Source of the DNA: Rhodococcus sp. (in: high G+C Gram-positive bacteria)
Lineage (GTDB): Bacteria; Actinomycetota; Actinomycetes; Mycobacteriales; Mycobacteriaceae
Length of the DNA: 56,388 nt
Assembly (NCBI RefSeq): GCF_023264675.1
Contig: NZ_JAHFVG010000038.1
Span: 1-56,388 of the forward strand
Direction: 5' to 3'
Position numbers and translations under genes: made by a program. The notes below the pieces were generated by a model. It worked only from the letters and a program-made list of their open reading frames with translations. It did not search any database and had not been told where the DNA came from. Shown here piece by piece: positions 43,344 through 51,930 of this stretch (the stretch's first letter is position 1; each line of letters opens with the position of its first letter).

Positions 43344-44225
43344 ATGACCACTACTGCCGATCGACCGGTGATCCACACTCCGGATACCGAATCCCACGAT
43401 CAGGAACGTATCTACAAGAAGAAGCCACGCATCTTCAGCGTCGGACTTCCCCTCGCGATCTACCTACTGTTCACGCTCGTCCCGTTCTACTGGATGATCG
43501 TCTTCGCCTTCCGGCCCGCCGGATCCAACTCGATGCTTCCCTGGCCCATCACGTTCGAGCACTTCGACACCGTCTGGAACACCCTGGGCTTCAGCTTCTT
43601 CTTCAAGAACAGCCTGATCGTCGCGGGTCTGTCGCTCGTGCTCACCACATTCGTAGCGTTGGCCACCGGGTATGCGCTGGCGCGCTTCAAGTTCCGCGCC
43701 AAGATTCCCCTGGTGATGGCTCTGCTCTGCAGCCAGTTCGTGCCCGGCGCCATGCTGCTGATTCCACTGTTCCAGGTGTTCCGCGAAATGGGCCTGGTCA
43801 ACAATCTGTTCGGCCTGATCGTCGCGGACACCGTCTTCCAGCTCCCGCTCGCCGCAATGCTGATGGCCGGCTTCATCGCTCAGATTCCGGTAGAGCTCGA
43901 AGAGGCCGCGATGGTCGACGGATGTTCCCGCATGAAGGCATTCCGCATCATCATGCTGCCGCTGCTTCGCCCCGGATTGATCGCGGTCGGATCGTTCGCC
44001 TTCATCGGGAGCTGGAACAACTTCCTGTTCGGTCTGATGTTCATCAGCAGCCAGGAAAAGTTCACTCTCCCCGTCGGATTGAGCTACACCATCGGTTCCT
44101 ACAACGTCGACTTCGGCGTCCTCGCGGCAGGCGGCCTCATCGCCGCAGTTCCGGTGGTCGCAGTGTTCGCCGTCATCCAGAAATACCTCGTCCAGGGCCT
44201 CAGTGCCGGAGCGGTGAAGGGCTGA
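43344..44225 (+). CDS. sugar(-acid) ABC importer permease 2 (MalG type)
   Basis: A 293-residue permease with six helices. The EAA loop is EEAAMVDGCSRMKAFRIIMLP. CSQFVPGAMLLIPLFQVFRE is the usual conserved segment before it. It lies 4 bp after permease 1 and forms the heterodimer with it. Confidence 0.9.
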   Translation: MTTTADRPVIHTPDTESHDQERIYKKKPRIFSVGLPLAIYLLFTLVPFYWMIVFAFRPAGSNSMLPWPITFEHFDTVWNTLGFSFFFKNSLIVAGLSLVLTTFVALATGYALARFKFRAKIPLVMALLCSQFVPGAMLLIPLFQVFREMGLVNNLFGLIVADTVFQLPLAAMLMAGFIAQIPVELEEAAMVDGCSRMKAFRIIMLPLLRPGLIAVGSFAFIGSWNNFLFGLMFISSQEKFTLPVGLSYTIGSYNVDFGVLAAGGLIAAVPVVAVFAVIQKYLVQGLSAGAVKG

Positions 44226-44229
44226 CAAC

Positions 44230-45555
44230 ATGAAGACCACCACTCTCCCCCGACGGACGTTCCTCGTCGGCGCCGTCGCCGCCCTCGTACTCGCCGGGTG
44301 CAGTTCCGAAACCTCCCTGCCCGACGGCGCCCTCGGGGACCCGAACAGCGGCACCCTCACCTTCTGGGACAACAACGCCGGGCCCGATCGAACCCCGCTG
44401 TACGAGGAGTTGATTCGACGCTTCGAAGCCGTAAACCCCGGCATCGACATCGAGTACGTGGGTCTGCCGTCGGACAGCGCGCAGCAGAAGTACCAGACCG
44501 CTCTCGCCGGCGGATCGGCCCCGGACCTCGGCATCGTGTCCACGGCCTATCTCGCACCCCTCGTCGCGCAGAATGCCGTCATTCCGCTCGACGATTTCAT
44601 GGCTGCCTCGCCGCAGAAAGACGAGTACGACCCCAAGATCATTCAGTCCGCCACGGAGTCCGGAGGCGGCGAGAACCTCTACGGCCTGCCGTTCACCAGT
44701 AACAACGCAACGCTCTGGTACCGCGCCGACTGGTTCGACGAAGCAGGCATCGCACCGCCGGACACCTGGGACGAGTTCTACGATGCCGCCGACGAGCTCA
44801 CCGACAAGTCCGACGGCCGTTACGGATTCACCATTCGCGGCGGTGCAGGCTCGATCTACCCACTGCTGCAGCACATGTTCGCGACCACCGGAATCGACAA
44901 TTTCTTCGACGGTAGTGAGTCGACCGTGAATCGGCCGGAAATGGTCGAGGCCATCGAGAGGTTCGCCGCCCTCTACGACGTCGACACCCCCACCGCGGAC
45001 GTCAACAACGGGTTCCCGCAGATGGTGGCCAGCTTCGGCGGCGGCTCGGTGGCGATGATGCAGCACAATCTGGGTTCGCTCAGCAACCACAAGAAGGCGC
45101 TCGGCGACAAGGTAGGTGCCGTCGCACTTCCGTTGGCGGACAACGGTGTCCGCACCGTCATGACCGACCCGTTCCCGTCGTACACGGTGTTCAAGAGCAG
45201 CCAGCACCAGGCCGCAGCGTGGAAGTTCCTCGAGTTCATGACGTCTCCGGAGTCGCAGGCGTACTGGAACGAGAACGTCGGTCAGATCCCGGTCAACACC
45301 GTCGCACGATCCGCCGACGCCTTCAAGGACATGCAGTCCGTTCAGGCCGCGCAGGCAGCGCTCGACGACCCGAAGACCGTCCTCGTCACACCGCCCGACT
45401 ACCTGCCCGATTTCGGCAAGATCGTTCAGGTGCAGATGCTCGGCCAGTGGCAGAAGGTGTTGATCGGGCAGCTCAGCGCGAAGGATTTCGCCGACGACTT
45501 CGCCGAGAAGCTCAACCGCAGCAAGGCCAAATACGATGCCCGCCAGGGCAAATAG
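44230..45555 (+). CDS. sugar(-acid)-binding lipoprotein, Tat-type signal
   Basis: A 441-residue family 1 solute-binding protein. The N-terminus TLPRRTFLVGAVAALVLAGC combines a twin-arginine motif (RRTFL) with a lipobox (LAGC), so it is probably exported folded and then lipidated. LTFWDNNAGPDRTPLYEEL starts the mature fold; YGLPFTSNNATLWYRADWFD and GSVAMMQHNLGSLSN line the expected ligand site. It belongs with the two permeases directly upstream (4 bp gap). Confidence 0.9.
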   Translation: MKTTTLPRRTFLVGAVAALVLAGCSSETSLPDGALGDPNSGTLTFWDNNAGPDRTPLYEELIRRFEAVNPGIDIEYVGLPSDSAQQKYQTALAGGSAPDLGIVSTAYLAPLVAQNAVIPLDDFMAASPQKDEYDPKIIQSATESGGGENLYGLPFTSNNATLWYRADWFDEAGIAPPDTWDEFYDAADELTDKSDGRYGFTIRGGAGSIYPLLQHMFATTGIDNFFDGSESTVNRPEMVEAIERFAALYDVDTPTADVNNGFPQMVASFGGGSVAMMQHNLGSLSNHKKALGDKVGAVALPLADNGVRTVMTDPFPSYTVFKSSQHQAAAWKFLEFMTSPESQAYWNENVGQIPVNTVARSADAFKDMQSVQAAQAALDDPKTVLVTPPDYLPDFGKIVQVQMLGQWQKVLIGQLSAKDFADDFAEKLNRSKAKYDARQGK

Positions 45556-45568
45556 GGGATACGACACC

Positions 45569-46729
45569 ATGTCCAGCGTCATCACGGAAGTTGCCGTGCA
45601 GGTGTTCAAGACGGAAGCCCGTACGGCGGTCGACTCGTACGGTCATCGTCATCCAGGACCGTCCATTCAGACAACGCAGGCACTGCTGCGCATCACCGAC
45701 TCCGACGGAGTCAGCGGCTACGCCGTCGGCAAGCCGAACTACCTTCGCCACGACCAGGTCGAGCAGTCGTTCCGCACGGTCCTGATCGGAACCGACCCGC
45801 TGGCGCGAGAGGCCATCGAGAAGAAGTTCGCGATCCGTCAGCGCACCAAGGCCGTCGAACTCCCCGAGCACACCCTGAGCTACATCGACCAGGCACTGTG
45901 GGATCTCGCCGGCAACAAGTTCGACACTCCGGTGTGGAAGTTGCTGGGCGGAGCCCGGTCGGAGGTCAAGGCGTATGCCAGCACGATGTGCGGGGACGAC
46001 ATCGACGGCGGACTCTCCTCACCCGAGGATTACGCGGCCTTCGCCGTCGCGCTCAAAGAACGCGGGTACAAGGGCATCAAGCTGCACACCTGGATGCCGC
46101 CGTTGCCCGGCGCCCCCGATGTCCACCGCGACATCGACGCCTGTGCCGCGGTGCGCGACGCCGTCGGGCCGGGGTTTTCACTGATGCTCGATGGTTACCA
46201 CTGGTACTCACGGACCGAGGCGCTCTCACTCGGGCGCGAACTGGACCGGCTGAAGTTCGACTGGTTCGAGGAGCCGATGGACGAGTTCTCGTTGCGGTCG
46301 TACAAGTGGCTTGCCGACCAGATCGACACCCCGGTGATCGGGCCCGAGACGACTCCCGGCCGGCACAAGTCGCGGTCGGAATGGATCGTCAACGAGGCCT
46401 GCGACATCCTCCGCGTCGGAGCAATGAACGGCGGTGGCATCACGCCGGCGCTCAAGACTGCCCACATGGCCGACGGTTTCGGGCTCGATTGCGAGATCCA
46501 CGGCAACGGGGCTCCCAACCTCGCCTTGGTCGGCGGCATCCCGAACGTCCAGTGGTACGAGCGTGGCTTGTTGCACCCGCACACCGACTACGACTGGGTT
46601 CCCCCGCACCTGAAGTCCATCGTCGACCCCATCGACGCCAACGGCATCGTGCACCTGCCGGATCGTCCTGGCCTGGGCGAGGAGTACAACCACGAGTACG
46701 TCGTGGAGAACCTCGTCTCCGAGTACTGA
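45569..46729 (+). CDS. enolase-superfamily (mandelate racemase-like) enzyme, substrate unassigned
   Basis: A 386-residue MR/MLE-type enzyme. The metal ligands are the Asp of LMLDGYHWY, Glu of WFEEPMDE and Glu of VIGPETTPG. The second-strand base motif is K-x-H (GIKLHTW), not the K-x-K of the aldarate dehydratases nearby, and a His occurs in CEIHGNGAPN. It is clearly not GudD or TalrD/GalrD. It follows the importer's binding protein by 13 bp, so it should act on an acid sugar or its lactone; dehydration, epimerisation or lactone cycloisomerisation are all possible. Confidence 0.82.
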   Translation: MSSVITEVAVQVFKTEARTAVDSYGHRHPGPSIQTTQALLRITDSDGVSGYAVGKPNYLRHDQVEQSFRTVLIGTDPLAREAIEKKFAIRQRTKAVELPEHTLSYIDQALWDLAGNKFDTPVWKLLGGARSEVKAYASTMCGDDIDGGLSSPEDYAAFAVALKERGYKGIKLHTWMPPLPGAPDVHRDIDACAAVRDAVGPGFSLMLDGYHWYSRTEALSLGRELDRLKFDWFEEPMDEFSLRSYKWLADQIDTPVIGPETTPGRHKSRSEWIVNEACDILRVGAMNGGGITPALKTAHMADGFGLDCEIHGNGAPNLALVGGIPNVQWYERGLLHPHTDYDWVPPHLKSIVDPIDANGIVHLPDRPGLGEEYNHEYVVENLVSEY

Positions 46730-46773
46730 TGTCTGTAGGTGAAACTCGGTTCGAAATGAGGGACACTGTCCTC

Positions 46774-47580
46774 ATGGTGAACGATGTCAAAGACGGGCTT
46801 TCCGCGACCACGCCGGAAAGCCAGCCGGTCAAGTCCGCGGAACGCACCATCCACATCCTTGAGACGCTGGCAGCATCGCCGACGCGGATGAGCCTCGGCG
46901 AGCTGCAGGAGGCGTGCAAGTACCCACGATCGTCCTTGCACGCGCTCCTGCGCACCCTCAAGGAACTGCGCTGGATCGAGGCCGACGAGTCCGGTTCGCG
47001 CTACGGCATCGGCACCCATGCCCTACTGACCGGGACGTCGTACCTGGACAAGGACTCCGTCGTCGGACGCGCCGCTGCGGTGCTCGAAGCACTCCGCTCG
47101 GATGTCCGGCACACGGTGCACTTCGCCCGGCGCGACGAGGACAGCGTCATCTACCTCGCGAGCCGAGGTTCCAAGCTGGAAGTACGCCGGATGCATCGCG
47201 TCGGCCGCAAACTGCCCTGCCACGTCACCGCGCTCGGTCAGGCTCTGCTCGCAGAGCTCACCACCGACGAGGTGACCCAGCTTCTCCCGCCGAAGCTCGA
47301 GGCGTACACCCCCAACAGCATCGTCGACCGCGACGCCCTCATCGCCGAGTTGGCCGAGGTCCGCAAGCGCGGATGGTCGCTCGAGCAGGAACAGGGAACC
47401 CCGGGCGTCGTCTGCATCGCGACCGTCGTGCCGTACCGCATTCCGGCATCCGATGCGCTGAGTGTGTCCATGCCCGCCGAGGTGGCGTCGTATCCCGGCG
47501 AGCTCGAACGCATCGCGGGTGTACTGACCAAGCATGCCGACGCCTGGGCGCGCGAGCTGCGCGCTGAAGGGGTGCGGTAG
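46774..47580 (+). CDS. IclR-family transcriptional regulator
   Basis: A 268-residue IclR protein: winged helix (SAERTIHILETLAASPTRMS, then LGELQEACKYPRSSLHALLR) and effector domain (VHFARRDEDSVIYLASRG, GRKLPCHVTALGQALLAE, SLEQEQGTPGVVCIATVV). It closes the importer operon and is the best candidate for binding the two TTCATATA-Y-GTGAA sites. The start is uncertain: an in-frame ATG at 46729 overlaps the previous stop (TGATG), but GAGGGA sits ten nucleotides before the ATG at 46774, which gives a usual IclR N-terminus. Confidence 0.88.
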   Translation: MVNDVKDGLSATTPESQPVKSAERTIHILETLAASPTRMSLGELQEACKYPRSSLHALLRTLKELRWIEADESGSRYGIGTHALLTGTSYLDKDSVVGRAAAVLEALRSDVRHTVHFARRDEDSVIYLASRGSKLEVRRMHRVGRKLPCHVTALGQALLAELTTDEVTQLLPPKLEAYTPNSIVDRDALIAELAEVRKRGWSLEQEQGTPGVVCIATVVPYRIPASDALSVSMPAEVASYPGELERIAGVLTKHADAWARELRAEGVR

Positions 47581-47592
47581 GCGGCTTCGCCG

Positions 47593-47638
47593 CATGTGAG
47601 TGCGAATACATGAAGGGTTATGTATTCGCACTCACATG
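47593..47638. repeat. dispersed hairpin element, copy C
   Basis: Perfect 19-bp arms: CATGTGAGTGCGAATACAT (47593-47611) and its complement (47620-47638) with an 8-nt loop. A small GC hairpin (GCGGCTTCGCCGC) precedes it, a feature also found, in complement, next to copy A. It lies 12 bp after the IclR stop. Confidence 0.92.
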
Positions 47639-47750
47639 GGCCGGAGGCCCACGATCTCACATGGGCCGGAGGCCCACGATCTCACATGGGCCGGAGGCCC
47701 ACGATCTCACATGGGCCGGAGGCCCACGATCTCACATGGGCCGGAGGCCC
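47635..47750. repeat. 25-bp tandem repeat joined to hairpin copy C
   Basis: Four complete units starting at 47635, 47660, 47685 and 47710 plus a partial unit at 47735-47750. The unit is CATGGGCCGGAGGCCC followed by ACGATCTCA; each holds a small GGGCC-gga-GGCCC hairpin. The first unit shares CATG with the end of hairpin copy C. The partial unit encodes the last residues of the hydroxyacid dehydrogenase. No unique spacers, so not CRISPR. Confidence 0.95.
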
Positions 47751-48676
47751 GAAATGTTCGACGCTATATCGCCGACCCGCCCGACGAACGTGTGGTGCGT
47801 GACGCCGGACGAGTGCGGGGTCATCAGGATGTTCGGCAGATCCGCGAACGGTAGCGCACTCGGCGAACCCTGACCCTCCGGATTCGGGTACTGATACCAG
47901 ACATCGATTGCTGCCCCGGCAATCGTATTGTCCGACAACGCATCGAACAGCGCCTGCTCCTGAACCAGCGGACCACGTCCGACATTGACGAGAATGCCGT
48001 CGCTCCCGAGCCGCTTCAGCTCCTCGGCCCCGATCATGCTGCGCGTCTTCTCGTTCAGCGGTGCCGACACGACGACGACATCGGCCCAGTCCATCAAGGT
48101 TCCGAGCCACGAGGTGTCGGCGGACCATTCGAGGGTCTCCGAGGCCGCGTTGCCGCTCCCGGTCACCGCGGCACCGTGCGCGCCGTAGGCCTCGAAGAGC
48201 GTCCAGGCACGCCGACCGATGTGCCCGAAACCGACGAAGCCGATTCGGGCCCCGCTGAGCGACAACGGTTGCGGAATCGCAGGATCGTAGACCGAGGTCT
48301 GGAACACACCGGTTCGCAGGGCCGCGTCCTGCTTCAAGAATTTACGACGCAGCATGACGGTGGCCGCTACGACGTATTCGGCGATGGAGTTCTCGTGGTG
48401 AAACGTGGTGCACACCTGCACGTCCGGGCCCAAGCCGGAACGATCGACGTTGTCGGTCCCGGCTCCGGCGACGTGCACCATCTTCAGCGTGGGCGCCGCC
48501 GCTCCCATCGCAGCACTGAAGCGACCGCCGACGTAGACATCGGCGTCGGCCAGTTCCTTGATCGCGAGAGCTTCGTCGAACGGCACCACCCACACCACCT
48601 CGGTGCCGGCAGGCAGTCCCTTCTCGAACTGCTCGCGATGCGGCAGGACATTCCGGTCGCCGACGACTACCTTCAT
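47732..48676 (-). CDS. D-isomer-specific 2-hydroxyacid dehydrogenase, C-terminus altered by repeat
   Basis: A 314-residue NAD(P)-dependent reductase. The nucleotide motif is [14 protein letters not shown], the catalytic Arg is in [10 protein letters not shown], and MTPHSSGV holds the catalytic His. It probably reduces a 2-oxo acid or glyoxylate-type product in sugar-acid breakdown. It is coupled to gudD upstream by an ATGA overlap. The protein stops at [12 protein letters not shown], where the last five residues come from the 25-bp repeat; relatives usually continue for about a dozen residues (a GE.L.NVV-like end), so the native C-terminus seems lost. Confidence 0.88.
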   Translation of the reverse strand: MKVVVGDRNVLPHREQFEKGLPAGTEVVWVVPFDEALAIKELADADVYVGGRFSAAMGAAAPTLKMVHVAGAGTDNVDRSGLGPDVQVCTTFHHENSIAEYVVAATVMLRRKFLKQDAALRTGVFQTSVYDPAIPQPLSLSGARIGFVGFGHIGRRAWTLFEAYGAHGAAVTGSGNAASETLEWSADTSWLGTLMDWADVVVVSAPLNEKTRSMIGAEELKRLGSDGILVNVGRGPLVQEQALFDALSDNTIAGAAIDVWYQYPNPEGQGSPSALPFADLPNILMTPHSSGVTHHTFVGRVGDIASNISGLRPM

Positions 48677-50019
48677 CGCACGAGCGCCGGGCGCTTGCTG
48701 TCGAAAGCCCACCCGTCGATGAGGTATTGCATCCCGATCGAATCGTTGCGGGCGCCGAGGCCTTCCCGCTGGTACAGCTCGTGCGCTGCATCGACGCGCT
48801 CCCAGTCGAGTTCGATGCCGAGGCCTGGCTTCTCGGGAACCGTCAGGTAGCCGTCTTCGATCTCGAACGGCGCTTTGGTCACTCGCTGACCGTCCTGCCA
48901 GATCCAGTGAGTGTCGATCGCGGTGATGTTTCCGGGAGCGGCCGCCGCGACGTGGGTGAACATCGCCAGCGAGACGTCGAAGTGGTTGTTGGAGTGCGAT
49001 CCCCACGTCAGACCCCAGGCGTCGCACAACTGTGCAACACGTACCGAACCGTTCATCGTCCAGAAATGAGGGTCGGCGAGCGGGATGTCCACCGCGCCGG
49101 ATCGGATGGTGTGGCCCATCTCGCGCCAGTCGGTGGCGATCATGTTGGTGGCTGTCGGCAGACCGGTCGCGCGCTTGAACTCCGCCATCACCTCGCGGCC
49201 GGAGAAGCCGCCCTCGGGTCCGACGGGATCCTCGGCGTAGGCCAGCACGTCGCGCAGTCCGCGGCAGGTCTGGATCGCATCTTTCAGGAGCCATCCGCCG
49301 TTGGGGTCCAACGTGATCCGAGCGTCGGGGAAGCGCTCCGCCAGAGCGGTGACCGCCAGTGCTTCCTCGGCCGCCGGAAGGACGCCTCCCTTGAGCTTGA
49401 AGTCCTGGAATCCATAGCGTGCCTGCGCCGCTTCGGCAAGACGGACAACAGCGTCAGGTGTAAGCGCCTCCTCATGGCGGACGCGGAGCCACTCGTCGCC
49501 CGAGGCACTTTCGTCGGCGCTCGTCCGATACGCGAGATCCGTCTTGCCTGCATCGCCGACGAAGAAAAGGTAGCCGAGGGCCTGGACCTTGTCGCGCTGC
49601 TGCCCGTCGCCGAGCAAAGCCGCGACCGTGACGCCGAGATGGTGTCCGAGCAGATCCAGCAGTGCGGACTCGACGGCAGTGACGGCATGAACCGCGATGC
49701 GAAGATCGAATGTCTGGGCCCCGCGCCCTGCGGAGTCACGACCGGCGAAGGCCTTACGCATCGCACCCAGCACCGCGTTGTACGTCCCGATGCTCGCGCC
49801 TTCGACGATGTGTCGCGCGTCCTCGAGGCAGCGCCTGATCGGCTCGCCGCCGGGGACTTCGCCGACGCCGACGTTGCCGTCGGAGTCGGTCAGTACGACG
49901 AGGTTTCTCGTGAAGTAGGGAGCATGGGCGCCGCTGAGGTTGAGCAGCATGCCGTCGTGGCCGGCAATCGGGACGACCCGCATCTCGGTGACGACGGGGG
50001 TGGTCTTCGGTGCATTCAT
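48673..50019 (-). CDS. gudD: glucarate dehydratase GudD
   Basis: A 448-residue enolase-superfamily enzyme matching E. coli GudD along its length: [17 protein letters not shown] near the start, [10 protein letters not shown], KxK base in FKLKGGVLP, metal region LDPNGGW and [23 protein letters not shown], and [11 protein letters not shown] with the catalytic His. [14 protein letters not shown] is also diagnostic. It converts D-glucarate or L-idarate to 5-dehydro-4-deoxyglucarate. It is divergent from the 50303-54125 operon. Confidence 0.95.
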   Translation of the reverse strand: MNAPKTTPVVTEMRVVPIAGHDGMLLNLSGAHAPYFTRNLVVLTDSDGNVGVGEVPGGEPIRRCLEDARHIVEGASIGTYNAVLGAMRKAFAGRDSAGRGAQTFDLRIAVHAVTAVESALLDLLGHHLGVTVAALLGDGQQRDKVQALGYLFFVGDAGKTDLAYRTSADESASGDEWLRVRHEEALTPDAVVRLAEAAQARYGFQDFKLKGGVLPAAEEALAVTALAERFPDARITLDPNGGWLLKDAIQTCRGLRDVLAYAEDPVGPEGGFSGREVMAEFKRATGLPTATNMIATDWREMGHTIRSGAVDIPLADPHFWTMNGSVRVAQLCDAWGLTWGSHSNNHFDVSLAMFTHVAAAAPGNITAIDTHWIWQDGQRVTKAPFEIEDGYLTVPEKPGLGIELDWERVDAAHELYQREGLGARNDSIGMQYLIDGWAFDSKRPALVR

Positions 50020-50065
50020 TGCGTGACCTTTTTCATCGTGAAGTCAGTGAGCGGGCTCACACAAG

Positions 50066-50094
50066 AGTAGAAGCGTCCAACGATTCCTGTCCAA
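50066..50094 (-). promoter_or_regulatory. promoter of gudD operon
   Basis: On the minus strand TTGGAC (50089-50094) and TCTACT (50066-50071) are separated by 17 bp. A second TTGGAC begins 15 bp downstream (50074-50079), inside the spacer. The predicted leader is about 40 nt. Confidence 0.45.
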
Positions 50095-50204
50095 GACAAA
50101 ACAGACATGGTTCGATGCGTGATCGGTATCGTCAGCCAATTCCACGCAACGACTCCAGCACAGGCCACGATACCGATCGAGCATCGACGAGCCCCAAATT
50201 TGAC

Positions 50205-50232
50205 TTGGACACGTATCAATCCGGCTTCTACC
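50205..50232 (+). promoter_or_regulatory. promoter of dehydrogenase-kdgD-gudD2 operon
   Basis: TTGGAC (50205-50210) and TCTACC (50227-50232) with a 16-bp spacer. The stretch TTGGACA...GCTTCTAC is shared with the divergent gudD promoter, which suggests a duplicated promoter/operator module. Confidence 0.45.
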
Positions 50233-50302
50233 GTGAGTACCTATGAGCCAGGTCACGCCCAACAGGCGGCGGCCTATCGATCCAACAGGCAAGGAGTCAC
50301 CC

Positions 50303-51901
50303 ATGACGGCATCGTTGACACAGTCCACCGAACTCACGGGACAGATGATCATCGCAGGCGAGGCAGTGCGGGGCTCCGGCACCGAAGTACACGGCATCGA
50401 CCCGAGCACGGGCGCCCAGCTCGAACCCGGCTATCACCACGGTGACCTCGGCAACGTCGAGGCAGCCTGCGCCGCGGCAGCCGCAGCGTTCGACGACTAC
50501 CGCGCCACCTCCTCGGAAACCCGAGCACAGTTCATCGACACCATCGCCGACAACATCGCCGCCCTCGGCGAGACCCTGATCGACCGCGCTGTCGCGGAAT
50601 CGGGTCTTCCCAAGGGCCGCATCACCGGCGAGGTCGGCCGCACTACCGGTCAGCTACGACTGTTCGCCTCCGTTCTGCGCGAGGGAAGCTGGAACGGCGC
50701 TCGTATCGACCCGGCACTGCCGGATCGCGCACCGCTGCCCCGCGCCGACATTCGCCAGCGCAAGGTCGCTCTCGGCCCGGTAGTCGTGTTCGGTGCCAGT
50801 AACTTCCCTCTCGCCTTCTCGGTGGCCGGCGGCGACACGGCCTCCGCTCTTGCCGCGGGTTGCCCCGTGATCGTCAAGGGCCACGACGCACACCCCGGCA
50901 CGTCCGAGCTCGTCGGAAAAGCCATCGCCGACGCGGTCGCCTCCACCGGAATGCCGTCGGGCACTTTCTCGCTGCTCTTCGGCTCGGGCCGCGGACTGGG
51001 TACCGCGCTCGTCACCGATCCCCGCGTCAAGGCAGTCGGCTTCACCGGATCACGTTCCGGTGGAACCGCTCTCGTGGCTGCTGCGGCCGGACGCCGCGAA
51101 CCGATCCCGGTATACGCCGAAATGAGCTCCATCAACCCGGTGTTCGTTCTGGACAATGCACTCGAGACTCGCGGCGCCGACCTCGGCCGTGCCTTCGTCG
51201 CATCGCTCACCCTTGGCTCCGGCCAGTTCTGCACCAATCCCGGTCTGGTCATCGCCGTCGACGGCCCCGGTCTCACGGCGTTCGTCGACGCCGCGGCGGC
51301 CGCGGTCACCGAGAGCGTCCCGACGACGATGCTGACGCCGAACATCGCGTCGAGTTATGCCGAAGGCGTTGCTGCACTAGGCAAGTCCGCAACCGAGCTC
51401 GCTCGCGGCACCGAGACCGATGCCCCGAACGCCTGCCGCGCAGCCCTGTTCGTCACCGACGCCGACAGTTTCGTCACCTCCGAGGTGGAGCAGCAGGAAG
51501 TGTTCGGGTCTTCGAGCCTGATCGTCAAGTGCTCCGATGCGCAGCAGGTCCGCGACGTGGCGGCGCTGCTCGAAGGCCAGCTCACCGCAACCGTCCACAC
51601 CGACGAGGCCGATCACGCCGAAGCAGGCAAGCTGCTCTCGGTGCTCGAACTCAAGGCAGGCAGGATCCTGTTCGACGGATGGCCCACCGGGGTAGAGGTC
51701 GGACACGCGATGGTCCACGGCGGCCCCTTCCCGGCCACGTCGAGCTCCGCCACCACCTCGGTCGGATCCCTCGCCATCGAACGCTTCTTGCGACCCGTCG
51801 CCTACCAGGATGTTCCGAAATCATTGCTGCCCAGTGCAATCGCCGACGGTAATCCGGACAAGATCTGGCGCCGCGTCGATGGCACGCTCACCCAAGCTTG
51901 A
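50303..51901 (+). CDS. 2-oxoglutarate semialdehyde dehydrogenase (NADP+), copy 2
   Basis: A 532-residue paralogue of the 36107-37705 enzyme, identical in length. Catalytic Cys in GSGQFCTNPGL, Glu in VYAEMSSINP, and the same DGWPTGVEVGHAMVHGGP ending. AAGGAG lies six nucleotides before the ATG. It leads an operon with kdgD copy 2 and the second glucarate dehydratase. Confidence 0.94.
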   Translation: MTASLTQSTELTGQMIIAGEAVRGSGTEVHGIDPSTGAQLEPGYHHGDLGNVEAACAAAAAAFDDYRATSSETRAQFIDTIADNIAALGETLIDRAVAESGLPKGRITGEVGRTTGQLRLFASVLREGSWNGARIDPALPDRAPLPRADIRQRKVALGPVVVFGASNFPLAFSVAGGDTASALAAGCPVIVKGHDAHPGTSELVGKAIADAVASTGMPSGTFSLLFGSGRGLGTALVTDPRVKAVGFTGSRSGGTALVAAAAGRREPIPVYAEMSSINPVFVLDNALETRGADLGRAFVASLTLGSGQFCTNPGLVIAVDGPGLTAFVDAAAAAVTESVPTTMLTPNIASSYAEGVAALGKSATELARGTETDAPNACRAALFVTDADSFVTSEVEQQEVFGSSSLIVKCSDAQQVRDVAALLEGQLTATVHTDEADHAEAGKLLSVLELKAGRILFDGWPTGVEVGHAMVHGGPFPATSSSATTSVGSLAIERFLRPVAYQDVPKSLLPSAIADGNPDKIWRRVDGTLTQA

Positions 51902-51930
51902 TCCCACCCACACCCAGCCAGGAGAACGCA

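Noticed and set aside
47635..47750. Possible CRISPR array
   Set aside because: Units are contiguous with no unique spacers, and no cas genes are present.
47600..47873. Plus-strand frames encoding repeated [15 protein letters not shown] peptides
   Set aside because: Pure translation of the 25-bp repeat; the unit is not a multiple of three and no ribosome site supports a protein.
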